A DNA stretch of 64,000 nucleotides from contig NZ_PHKV01000001.1 in the NCBI RefSeq assembly GCF_002846205.1, positions 1,302,001-1,366,000 of the forward strand. Direction: 5' to 3'. Below the pieces are notes generated by a model that worked only from the letters and a program-made list of their open reading frames with translations, ran no database searches and was not told the origin of the DNA. Positions 1 to 6,844 of the stretch are shown here, piece after piece (the first letter of the stretch is position 1; every line of letters starts with the position of its first letter). This DNA is from Xanthomonas prunicola. Lineage in GTDB: Bacteria > Pseudomonadota > Gammaproteobacteria > Xanthomonadales > Xanthomonadaceae. Both the position numbers and the translations under genes were made by a program.

Positions 1-2
1 TG

Positions 3-1661
3 CAGAAGGATGCAGGCGGGGCGATCATGTCGGTGCTGCAGAAGCTGCGCGCACTGCCCAAGGCCGAGCAGGCAGCGACCATGACGCAGCTGTTCGGCCG
101 CGAGTCGATCGGTGCAATCGCGCCACTGCTGACCAATCTGGAGCTGCTGCAGGGCAACTTCGCCAAGGTCGCCGATGCGCAGCGCTACGGCGGCTCGATG
201 TCGGCCGAGTACGCATCGCGGGTGGCCACCTCGGCCAACTCGCTGCAGCTGCTCAAGAACACCGCCGTGGTGGTCTCGCAATCGATCGGCCAAACCCTGC
301 TGCCGCAGTTCAAGCAACTGACCGAGCGCACGGCTGCGGTGGTCGGCCAGGTCACGACCTGGATCCGCGCCAATCCTGCGCTGGTGGGTGCGATCGCCAA
401 GGTCGCAATCGGTGGCGCGGCGTTGCTCACCGTCCTGGGCGGGCTGCTGGTGGCCGGCGGCGTGGCCGCGATGGCGTTTTCGCAGATCCACGGCGCCGTG
501 GCCCTGCTGTCGGGCGGTGGCGGCTTCGGTGCGCTGCTGCGGCAGGGGCTGGCGTTCGGCGGCCGCGTGCTGCCGATGCTCGCCAATGGCGCCCGCCTGC
601 TGCTGCCGCTGCTCGGCGGCGTCAGCCTGCCGGTGCTGGCAATCGGTGCAGCCGTCGCGGCGGTGGCGCTGCTGGTGTGGAAGTACTGGGGGCCGATCAA
701 GGCCTTCGCCATCGGCGTGTGGCAAGGCATCGTCGATGTGGCCGCACCGGTGCTGGCCGAGCTGCAGGCCGCGCTCGCGCCGCTGGGGCCGGTGTGGGAC
801 ACCGTGGCCGCTGCGATGGGCCAGGCCTGGGCGTGGGTCAAGCAGCTGCTGACACCGTTCGAGGCCACCACCGCGCAGTTGCATGGTGCAACGCAGGCCG
901 GTCGCGGCTTCGGGCAGATTCTGGGCGCGGTGCTGGTCACCCAGTTGCAGCTGGCGCTCAAGGCGATCGGCTGGCTGGTGCAGGCGTTTGTGTTCGTGCT
1001 GCCGGTGATCAAGCAGATCCTCGGCAGCGTGTGGCAAACCGTCCAGGGCACCTGGTCGCTGATCGTGGGCGTGTTCACCGGCAATGGCGATCGCATCCGC
1101 CAAGGGCTGCTGCAGCTGTGGGCCGGTATCAACTTGCAGCTGGCCAACTGGCCGGCACGGATGCTGCAGGCCGGCGCCGACATGATCAGCGGCCTTGTCC
1201 AGGGCATCCGTTCCAAGCTCGGCGCGGCCGGCGATGCGATCGCCAGCGTCGGCACTGGCGTGGTCGATCGCTTTAAGGGCCTGCTGGGTATCCACAGCCC
1301 CTCGCGCGTCTTCGCCCAGCTGGGCGACTTCACCATGCAAGGCCTCACCGTGGGCTTGCAGCGCGGCCAGGGCGCGCCTGTGCAGGCCGTCATGGCGCTT
1401 GGCAACCGGATGCGTGCCGTGGGCGCAGGCCTGGCCCTGGCGACGGCCACAGCGCCTGTGGCGGCAATCGACAGCCGTGCGCCGCTGTCGGCCCCTGCGC
1501 GCGCCGCCAGCGCGCCTGCAGGCGGTAACAGCTACGTCATCCACGTCCATGCCGCACCGGGCATGGATGCGACTGCACTGGCGCGCGAAGTCGCCCGCCA
1601 GATCGATGAGCGCGAACGGCGCACGGCGGCCACCCGCCGTTCCAGCCTGCGCGACGACTGA
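3..1661 (+). CDS. Phage tail tape measure protein, 5'-truncated by the window edge
   Basis: This is the C-terminal part of a tail tape measure protein, which sets tail length and occupies the tail tube in contractile-tailed phages. The reading frame is open to the first base of the window, so the ATG at 27 is probably internal and the gene begins outside. The protein has a long Ala/Leu/Gly-rich central part with several hydrophobic stretches (roughly residues 120-215 and 315-335 counted from the ATG). Near the C terminus is a segment resembling the 'LLGIHSPSRVF' motif common in P2-type tape measures. GpU and GpD homologues follow immediately, the P2 order T-U-D, which supports the call. Confidence 0.88.
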   Translation, partial: QKDAGGAIMSVLQKLRALPKAEQAATMTQLFGRESIGAIAPLLTNLELLQGNFAKVADAQRYGGSMSAEYASRVATSANSLQLLKNTAVVVSQSIGQTLLPQFKQLTERTAAVVGQVTTWIRANPALVGAIAKVAIGGAALLTVLGGLLVAGGVAAMAFSQIHGAVALLSGGGGFGALLRQGLAFGGRVLPMLANGARLLLPLLGGVSLPVLAIGAAVAAVALLVWKYWGPIKAFAIGVWQGIVDVAAPVLAELQAALAPLGPVWDTVAAAMGQAWAWVKQLLTPFEATTAQLHGATQAGRGFGQILGAVLVTQLQLALKAIGWLVQAFVFVLPVIKQILGSVWQTVQGTWSLIVGVFTGNGDRIRQGLLQLWAGINLQLANWPARMLQAGADMISGLVQGIRSKLGAAGDAIASVGTGVVDRFKGLLGIHSPSRVFAQLGDFTMQGLTVGLQRGQGAPVQAVMALGNRMRAVGAGLALATATAPVAAIDSRAPLSAPARAASAPAGGNSYVIHVHAAPGMDATALAREVARQIDERERRTAATRRSSLRDD

Positions 1662-1673
1662 GGATCCACCCCG

Positions 1674-2075
1674 ATGATGATGTCCTACGGCACGTTTGTG
1701 TTTGCCCTCGATAGCGCCGCGTATCTGCAGATGCAGCGGCAGATGAGTTGGCGCCACCCCACCAGCGAGCGCGTCGGTGCGCGAGCAGCCAGCCAGTTCC
1801 TGGGCCCAGGCGATGACACCATCGACCTCTCTGGCCTGATCGCTCCCGAGCTCACCGGCACACGCGCCTCGCTGGACACGCTGCGCGAACTCGCAGCTGA
1901 TGGTGAGCCGTTGCCGTTGGTCGACGGCGCCGGCGTGGTCTATGGGCCGTATCTGCTGCTGGCGATCAACGAGACGGCCTCGCTGTTCTTTCCCGATGGC
2001 ACACCGCGCCGCGTCGAGTTCCAACTGAGCCTGCGCCGCACCGACGACGTGGCGCCCGAGGCGACCGCCGCATGA
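1674..2075 (+). CDS. Phage tail protein, GpU family
   Basis: This 133-residue protein matches the P2 GpU tail-completion/terminator family in size, position and content. It opens with the typical 'YGTFVFALDSAAY' stretch and has a central glycine/aspartate-rich segment with 'DTIDLSGLIAPE'. In P2, GpU caps the tail tube end. GAGGA at 1661-1665 lies 8 bases before the first of three consecutive ATG codons, so the first is used here; the third (1680) would cost only two residues. Its stop overlaps the start of the next gene in an ATGA tetranucleotide, indicating translational coupling. Confidence 0.88.
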   Translation: MMMSYGTFVFALDSAAYLQMQRQMSWRHPTSERVGARAASQFLGPGDDTIDLSGLIAPELTGTRASLDTLRELAADGEPLPLVDGAGVVYGPYLLLAINETASLFFPDGTPRRVEFQLSLRRTDDVAPEATAA

Positions 2076-3058
2076 GCTACCCGATTCCCCAGTGGCGCGT
2101 GCTGCTCGATGGCACCGACCTCACCGAGCGCATCGCGCCGCGCCTGCGCGATCTCACCCTCACCGAGTGCCGGGGCGGCGATGCCGACCAACTAGACCTG
2201 AGTATCCACGACCATGACGGCAAGATAGCGCTACCCAAACGTGGGGTGCGCCTGGCCGTTGCACTGGGCTGGAAAGCCACCGGCCTGGTCGACAAAGGCA
2301 CCTTCATCGTGGACGAGGTGGAATACAGCGGTGCGCCGGACATCATCACCGTGCGCGCGCGAAGTGCGGATCTGACTACAGACATGCGCACGCGGCGCGA
2401 ACGCAGCTGGCACAACACCACGCTGGGTGACGTGCTCAACGCGCTCGCCGGCGAGCATGGACTGACGCCGCGCGTGGCCGAGGCGCTGGCACGCACCAAG
2501 CTGCCCCATCTCGACCAGGCCAACGAGAGCAACATGAATCTGCTCACCCGCCTGGGGCAGCGCTTCGATGCGATTGCAACGGTGAAGGCAGGTGCGTTGG
2601 TGTTTGCGCCGATCGGTGCGGGCACCACAGCAACCGGCAAACCACTGCCGACCGTCACCCTGACGCGGCGCGATGGCGACCAACACCGTTACTCCGTGGC
2701 CGACCGCGATGCCTATACCGGCGTGCGCGCGTACTGGGTGGACAAAGGCAAAGCGCGGCGGCAGTCGGTGCTGGTCGGCACAGACGACAATGCCAAGCGC
2801 CTGCGCGAGTCGTATGCCGATGCGGCAACGGCACGCCAGCATGCGCATGCGGAGCTGGAGCGGATCAAGCGCGGCCTGGCGAAGCTCGGCTACACCTTAG
2901 CCATCGGACGGGCTGACCTGTTTCCAGAACAACGCCTCACGATGAGTGGCTTCAAACCCGAGATTGACGGGCAATCTTGGCTGATTGCAAAAGTCACCCA
3001 TACGATCAACGGCTCCAGCGGCTTCACCACCGCACTCGAACTGGAGACCACGACATAA
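2072..3058 (+). CDS. Phage late control protein GpD-like (VgrG/gp27-like tail hub)
   Basis: This 328-residue protein resembles the P2 gpD / 'phage late control D' family, related to the T4 gp27/VgrG hub proteins at the baseplate end of the tail tube. The N terminus has the usual opening ('WRVLLDGTDLTERIAPRL') followed by the 'DQLDLSIHDHDGKI' strand. The C terminus ends in the characteristic 'SWLIAKVTHTINGSSGF' segment. The start overlaps the gpU stop (ATGA). It is the last recognisable structural gene on this side of the prophage. Codon use is GC-rich like genes 1-2, in contrast to the AT-richer DNA that starts right after the stop. Confidence 0.88.
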   Translation: MSYPIPQWRVLLDGTDLTERIAPRLRDLTLTECRGGDADQLDLSIHDHDGKIALPKRGVRLAVALGWKATGLVDKGTFIVDEVEYSGAPDIITVRARSADLTTDMRTRRERSWHNTTLGDVLNALAGEHGLTPRVAEALARTKLPHLDQANESNMNLLTRLGQRFDAIATVKAGALVFAPIGAGTTATGKPLPTVTLTRRDGDQHRYSVADRDAYTGVRAYWVDKGKARRQSVLVGTDDNAKRLRESYADAATARQHAHAELERIKRGLAKLGYTLAIGRADLFPEQRLTMSGFKPEIDGQSWLIAKVTHTINGSSGFTTALELETTT

Positions 3059-3574
3059 GTACTGTTGCCGCTTTGTACAGTCGTTTAAGCCGCCCTGCCC
3101 AGCATCGATCAACCCGAGCACAACCATTGCAGTGCCGCGTGCAGTCGGCGATGTATAACTCGACTCGGCCCGCATGTACGCTTTTTTTGTGATGCGAGTT
3201 AGAGGCGAAGGTGGCTGGCATCCGTTGATATGAAGCACAGATATAGGACGCTAACCAGAAGCGTTAAAGATAGTCCGCACCACTTCAACGCGGCTACGCT
3301 CGCGAGTCAGATGCAAGTCTCAAAAAGAGAATTTATCTCAAAAAATATAAAGGTAATGATTAATAACCTTTCCACCCCGGACCACGGGCGCCTCGATTAG
3401 GATGCAGCATTTCTTTACGCAAGTAAAAATGCATGCACTCATCCTTCAATAAGAAAATGTTGACGCTGCGGATGAAGCGCAACTAGCCTAATGTCGGCGG
3501 AAGCTAGTCTATGAGCGCGAGCCTGGGTACACCGAAAACCAACCAAAAAACCATTAGGGAAATAAGGAAACTTA
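3059..3574. other. Gene-free AT-rich stretch before the cargo genes
   Basis: No convincing gene is seen in these 516 bases. Base composition drops from GC-rich to AT-rich within the stretch. A run of seven T (3182-3188) follows imperfect inverted repeats and could end the tail operon, but no clean hairpin is visible. AT-rich sequence around 3330-3370, including TATAAA at 3346-3351, could hold the promoter of the following two genes, but no good -35 partner was found. Confidence 0.4.
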
Positions 3575-4513
3575 ATGAATAGATCACTTGGATGTGCAGC
3601 TTTATTACTCATCGCCCTCTCCTTTAAAGCCAGCGCAGATGACACTGTCACTGTTTGTAACGCATGCGCCGACCAAGCTATGAGATTCAGGGCGCGTGAC
3701 TTGGGCAATGGACATCACTATTTTTGGGACTTCACCACCCGCCGGCTGACGCACTACCTCACACAGGGACAAACTATCCCGCCCGCCAGTTTCAAGGCAG
3801 ACAGAGCCGCCTCGGACAGAGGGTCAATTCAGCTAATACCGTTGACATCTGACGAAATGCAACTTTTTAGCTACGGGCTGGATCTTTACGATTCAACCGG
3901 AACCACTCGAATAACTAACACTTTCCAAACCGACTACACCATTCCTGCGAACGCAGCGCAAGCGAAATTCGTGATGACTGCTGCCACGACTCACCAAGCC
4001 ACCGCATTTGACATGGTAAACACACCAGTTTATCAGAAATCGGTTATCGACTTGGTCTTCAATCAAAATAACTTGGGGCCTTTTTACTGGCTACAGGATA
4101 GAACACGCGTTGCCCTGGCCACCTTCACCAACTTTGCGTCGATAACCCTCATAAAAACCCCCTTTACATTATCCAATACCATTCAGTTTCCTGATGGATC
4201 CTCTTTTATGGTCAGCTGGGATTACCAGACCAGGCAATACAGGTACGTGAAGGGATTTGCCACTGATGCCGCGGGCAACTTGATACCTGAGACCACTAAT
4301 GACGCGGGAGGGGGCGCTACGGGAAAGATCAACTATGTTTACCCAAACACCGCAAAGGGGATGGCGGCAGGTGGAGAAATGGTTGATCACTTAACTGGCC
4401 TAAACGTGGGTTGGACCACACCGCCAGGCGTTCCAGTCAACAATGGATTTATAATCGCATGTGCATCTACTCCCTCCGGTGTTCGATGCACAATTGAGAC
4501 CCTTATACGATGA
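3575..4513 (+). CDS. Predicted secreted protein of unknown function, prophage cargo
   Basis: I do not recognise this 312-residue protein. It starts with a clear Sec signal peptide (about residues 1-21, hydrophobic 'CAALLLIALSF', likely cleaved after 'ASA'). The mature N terminus carries a Cys-x-x-Cys pair ('CNAC'), and two more cysteines lie near the C terminus ('CAS...RC'), so disulfides in the periplasm or outside are plausible. The middle is Thr/Asn/aromatic-rich, consistent with beta structure. The gene is visibly AT-richer than its neighbours and lies between the tail operon and the repressor, a usual site for lysogenic-conversion genes ('morons'). It overlaps the next gene by ATGA, so the two are probably co-translated and act together. 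Confidence 0.72.
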   Translation: MNRSLGCAALLLIALSFKASADDTVTVCNACADQAMRFRARDLGNGHHYFWDFTTRRLTHYLTQGQTIPPASFKADRAASDRGSIQLIPLTSDEMQLFSYGLDLYDSTGTTRITNTFQTDYTIPANAAQAKFVMTAATTHQATAFDMVNTPVYQKSVIDLVFNQNNLGPFYWLQDRTRVALATFTNFASITLIKTPFTLSNTIQFPDGSSFMVSWDYQTRQYRYVKGFATDAAGNLIPETTNDAGGGATGKINYVYPNTAKGMAAGGEMVDHLTGLNVGWTTPPGVPVNNGFIIACASTPSGVRCTIETLIR

Positions 4514-4803
4514 GCACAATTCCTAATGGCAATACACCCTTATTTCGATCACTCCTGTTTTTGGTGTTTGCCACAGTTCTAGCGTGGATTGGATGGCAAT
4601 CAACCGGCCAGATCGATTGGCAGAAATTCGCGGTATATGCCTGCATGGTCATCACGTATGCTGCATGCGTACTTTTTTATCTAAAGTCTTTGAATAAACT
4701 AAAGCCCTTCGTAAATTATAGCTACGCCAAGTTTTTATTGTTTATGAGCCTGCTAGCATTAGGCAGCGGACTCACTGCGCTGCTGCTGCACTTTTTGATG
4801 TAA
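4510..4803 (+). CDS. Small three-helix inner-membrane protein, partner of the upstream secreted protein
   Basis: This 97-residue protein has three strongly hydrophobic segments (about residues 11-29, 37-57 and 75-96) separated by short basic or polar turns, so it should sit in the inner membrane. No family was recognised. The start overlaps the stop of the secreted-protein gene (ATGA), and a strong terminator follows about 70 bases downstream, so the two genes form a closed two-gene unit. Its AT-richness matches the upstream gene and differs from the flanking phage genes, which suggests joint acquisition. An immunity, receptor-masking or superinfection-exclusion role is possible by analogy with other cargo, but nothing in the sequence proves it. 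Confidence 0.7.
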   Translation: MSTIPNGNTPLFRSLLFLVFATVLAWIGWQSTGQIDWQKFAVYACMVITYAACVLFYLKSLNKLKPFVNYSYAKFLLFMSLLALGSGLTALLLHFLM

Positions 4804-4870
4804 GACCTTAAAGATGTAGCGCCCCACAGCCGCGCACATCGCGGCCGCCACCATGATTAATGTGTGACTA

Positions 4871-4896
4871 GTGGGGCCGTAATGGCCCCACTTTTT
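4871..4896 (+). terminator. Rho-independent terminator closing the cargo unit
   Basis: A perfect 8-bp stem (GTGGGGCC at 4871-4878 with GGCCCCAC at 4884-4891, 5-nt loop) is followed directly by five T. It ends transcription of the two cargo genes. The plus-strand orientation is clear because there is no A-run on the 5' side. Confidence 0.85.
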
Positions 4897-4914
4897 CTGA
4901 ATAATTTGACTTAC

Positions 4915-5109
4915 TTAAAAGGCATTCAAAACGCCGATTGCCTGGCGACCAATGGATTTAAGCCTGAGGCTAAGTCGGCGAAGAGCAGGCTTGCTGCATT
5001 CCTCTATCAGCTGTCGGCGCCAGTAAGCCACCTCCCGCGGAGCCAAGTGCTCGCTAGCGCAAGTTACTTTAGGGGCCAGCCGATGCATCCGGCAAACATC
5101 CGCTGCCAC
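4915..5109 (-). CDS. Possible small protein of 64 residues, doubtful
   Basis: This minus-strand frame would encode a basic 64-residue protein with a plausible amphipathic middle ('APREVAYWRRQLIEE'). It lies between the plus-strand terminator and the 3' end of the repressor gene and could be read through from the repressor. No good ribosome binding site precedes the ATG and no family was recognised. The rest of 4897-5248 shows nothing else that can be supported. Confidence 0.28.
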   Translation of the reverse strand: MAADVCRMHRLAPKVTCASEHLAPREVAYWRRQLIEECSKPALRRLSLRLKSIGRQAIGVLNAF

Positions 5110-5248
5110 AACTTTGCCGTCGAAGTGCGCAGCTTATGCGAATTGCATCGCAAAAACAGCACATGTAAAACCTACGCCATACAGGTTTTAGGTCTAGTGC
5201 CGATAACGCTCTCTTTTGCGAGGACCAGCTGTCCTATCTGCAGCTTGA

Positions 5249-5680
5249 TTACGACTTCTTTTTTTTACGGCCGCCCATGTTGATCTGCATGTTGCTTTGA
5301 TCGATATCGCCCGTATTGGTCAGCATTTGCGCCACCTGGCTGCTGTCGTTGAGCGTCACAACAGGCGCAGCTTTCACGCCAGCCGATCGTAGCGATACAA
5401 GGTTGGACAACATTGCGGTGCGAAGCTCTTGCGGTGCCGCACGAAACGCAGCTAACAGCGCAGCCTCAGACGGATCCAACTCCGCCCTCTGTTCCAACAA
5501 CACGTACATGACGTCAACCCCGCGAGCATGCGCGGCCAGTAAGTAGGCTCCACCCGGCATGTTCTGATCCTTCTCGAAGTACAGCTGCGCCCACTTCGAG
5601 ATGCCACATGCGTCCGCCATCTCCTGCTGCGTCAAGCGCAGGCGTTTGCGTTCTTCCTTCAGGCGTTTCCCTACAGTCAC
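5249..5680 (-). CDS. Phage repressor, XRE-type helix-turn-helix protein
   Basis: This 143-residue DNA-binding protein is the likely lysogeny repressor. An N-terminal XRE helix-turn-helix occupies about residues 4-60 ('RLKEERKRLRLTQQEMADACGIS' region). It is followed by an Ala/Leu-rich helical part and a basic tail ending in 'GRKKKKS'. There is no LexA/CI-type Ser-Lys peptidase domain, so RecA-driven self-cleavage is unlikely; induction would need another route. The start is GTG at 5680, with GAGGA about 9 bases upstream. The gene is divergent from the Cro-like gene, and the shared 73-bp interval holds a promoter overlapped by a perfect palindrome, the expected layout of a lysis-lysogeny switch. 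Confidence 0.82.
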   Translation of the reverse strand: MTVGKRLKEERKRLRLTQQEMADACGISKWAQLYFEKDQNMPGGAYLLAAHARGVDVMYVLLEQRAELDPSEAALLAAFRAAPQELRTAMLSNLVSLRSAGVKAAPVVTLNDSSQVAQMLTNTGDIDQSNMQINMGGRKKKKS

Positions 5681-5697
5681 TCAGGTTTTTCCTCATA

Positions 5698-5726
5698 TTG
5701 ACAAAATTGGTGTTAACACCAACAAT
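5698..5726 (+). promoter_or_regulatory. Early promoter with a palindromic operator between -35 and -10
   Basis: A consensus -35 TTGACA (5698-5703) is followed after 17 bases by AACAAT (5721-5726), four of six matches to a -10. A perfect 16-bp palindrome (TTGGTGTT joined to AACACCAA, 5707-5722) fills the spacer and touches the -10. A repressor bound there would block the promoter of the Cro-like gene and early operon. The repressor start lies 18 bases to the left on the other strand, so its own promoter may be controlled by the same site. Confidence 0.72.
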
Positions 5727-5753
5727 TTCCAAAACCGCAGACAATCGCAACCG

Positions 5754-6014
5754 ATGCCCCGCAACGTGCAAGCTCAGCAGCAGTTCCATCCCCGAAGCCC
5801 GGCAGAGGCGCGGGAATGGTTGGTGTCCAACGGCATCACGGTCTCTGGATTCGCCCGGCAACTTGGGGTGAATCGCACGGTTATCGACGACCTACTCCGT
5901 GGGCGCTCGCAAGGCAAATACGGCGACGCGCACACCGCTGCGATCGCTCTTGGCCTCAAAGCACCACCAGATTATGCCGCAAAAGTCCAAACTTCCAAGC
6001 GCTCTAGGGGGTGA
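5754..6014 (+). CDS. Cro-like DNA-binding protein, BcepMu gp16 family
   Basis: This 86-residue protein has the features of the phage-associated BcepMu gp16-type DNA-binding family. It has an 'EAREWLVSNGITVSGFAR' helix, a turn ('LGVNRTVIDDLLRGR'), and the typical 'GDAHTAAIALGLK' ending of the domain. It is the first gene of the rightward early operon, opposite the repressor, and probably serves as the Cro or Cox-like antagonist. The ATG at 5754 is chosen because everything upstream in the frame reads back through the operator and the start of the repressor gene. Confidence 0.78.
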   Translation: MPRNVQAQQQFHPRSPAEAREWLVSNGITVSGFARQLGVNRTVIDDLLRGRSQGKYGDAHTAAIALGLKAPPDYAAKVQTSKRSRG

Positions 6015-6016
6015 GC

Positions 6017-6337
6017 ATGTTCGGTCGGAAAAAGATCGTTTTTCGTTGCGAGGCATGCAGTGCAAGGCTCATCAAACGCACCAGCGTTCTCGCACATAAA
6101 TTCCTGCGCCATGACTCCTATGTCTGCGAGAACCCCATGTGTGGCGCGACGTATACAGGCCATTCGGAGTTGACCGGTATTGCCAGCCCCAGCGGCGTGC
6201 CGACCTCACACAGCGAGCTTCCACCCACACCGGCGTATCAGCGCGCCCAAGCGCTGCAGGCCTACCGCGAGTCGCTCGGCGACCGTCAGCTGGATCTGCT
6301 CCCCGTCGGCGGCGAGCCGTTCTTCCCTCACCTCTGA
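6017..6337 (+). CDS. Ogr/Delta-like zinc-finger late-gene activator
   Basis: This 106-residue protein resembles the Ogr (P2) / Delta (P4) activators, which bind upstream of late promoters and contact RNA polymerase alpha. Four cysteines are arranged as C-x2-C near residue 12 and C-x4-C ('CENPMC') near residue 40, followed by 'GATYTGHSELTG', as in the family. The C terminus beyond residue 60 is longer than in P2 Ogr (72 residues) and Pro/Gln-rich. The ATG at 6017 fits the strong AGGGGGTG just upstream better than the GTG at 6011. In P2, ogr sits next to gene D at the late end; here it follows the cro-like gene in the early operon. Confidence 0.8.
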   Translation: MFGRKKIVFRCEACSARLIKRTSVLAHKFLRHDSYVCENPMCGATYTGHSELTGIASPSGVPTSHSELPPTPAYQRAQALQAYRESLGDRQLDLLPVGGEPFFPHL

Positions 6338-6347
6338 GGCACCCCTA

Positions 6348-6626
6348 ATGCAAAAGACCCTTGATTGGGCGGCATTGCCGCCCACGGCGAAGCTTTGCCT
6401 GGACGTTGCGCGCATCCACGACGGCCTGGTGAAGACCGAGCACGGCTACATCGGCCGCACTGCCGCACCTGAGACAGATCAGCGCTTCGGCGCGGTTGTG
6501 GTTGCCGCGCTCATGCGTGATGGGCTTGCCACCTCTGACGCCTTCGATGAGCGCCTGGTCGTGCTGACCGATGCCGCCACCACTTTGTTCCATTTCCAAC
6601 GCAGAAACACCGAGGTCGGTTCGTGA
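6348..6626 (+). CDS. Hypothetical phage protein, 92 residues
   Basis: Small soluble protein of unknown function in the early operon, 10 bases after the Ogr-like gene. It is mostly helical by composition ('AKLCLDVARIHDGLV', 'RFGAVVVAALMRDGL'), without signal peptide, membrane segment or cysteine motif. The GTG start of the next gene overlaps its stop (GTGA), so the pair is translationally coupled. No family was recognised. Reality is supported by GC-rich codon use, position and coupling. Confidence 0.6.
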   Translation: MQKTLDWAALPPTAKLCLDVARIHDGLVKTEHGYIGRTAAPETDQRFGAVVVAALMRDGLATSDAFDERLVVLTDAATTLFHFQRRNTEVGS

Positions 6627-6835
6627 GGAATGCCAACAGCTGGTTCACCGCACAGGAGCCACGATTCGTCGATGCGGCCAGCAATGCGCCGCAGCGCATC
6701 GCGCCGCACGCCAAGCACGAAGAGGCCCGCCTGCTCGCTGCCGCCGTTGACGCACACCGTCGCGCCGGCGGTGCTTACGTCGTGATCGATAACGCCCCAT
6801 CTCCGCACGCGCCTCGGCGCTGGCTCGGCGTCTAA
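6623..6835 (+). CDS. Hypothetical phage protein, 70 residues
   Basis: Short basic protein starting at GTG 6623, overlapping the previous stop by four bases, and ending nine bases before the primase start. The second half has an 'AGGAYVVIDNAPSPHAP' segment that looks like a strand-turn-strand. No family was recognised. Packing inside the operon is the main evidence that it is expressed. Confidence 0.55.
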   Translation: MRNANSWFTAQEPRFVDAASNAPQRIAPHAKHEEARLLAAAVDAHRRAGGAYVVIDNAPSPHAPRRWLGV

Positions 6836-6844
6836 GGAAGTTCG

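Noticed and set aside
4864-5283. Plus-strand frame of 139 codons after the cargo unit
   Set aside because: It starts within the terminator stem region, has an unnatural composition and overlaps the end of the repressor gene antisense.
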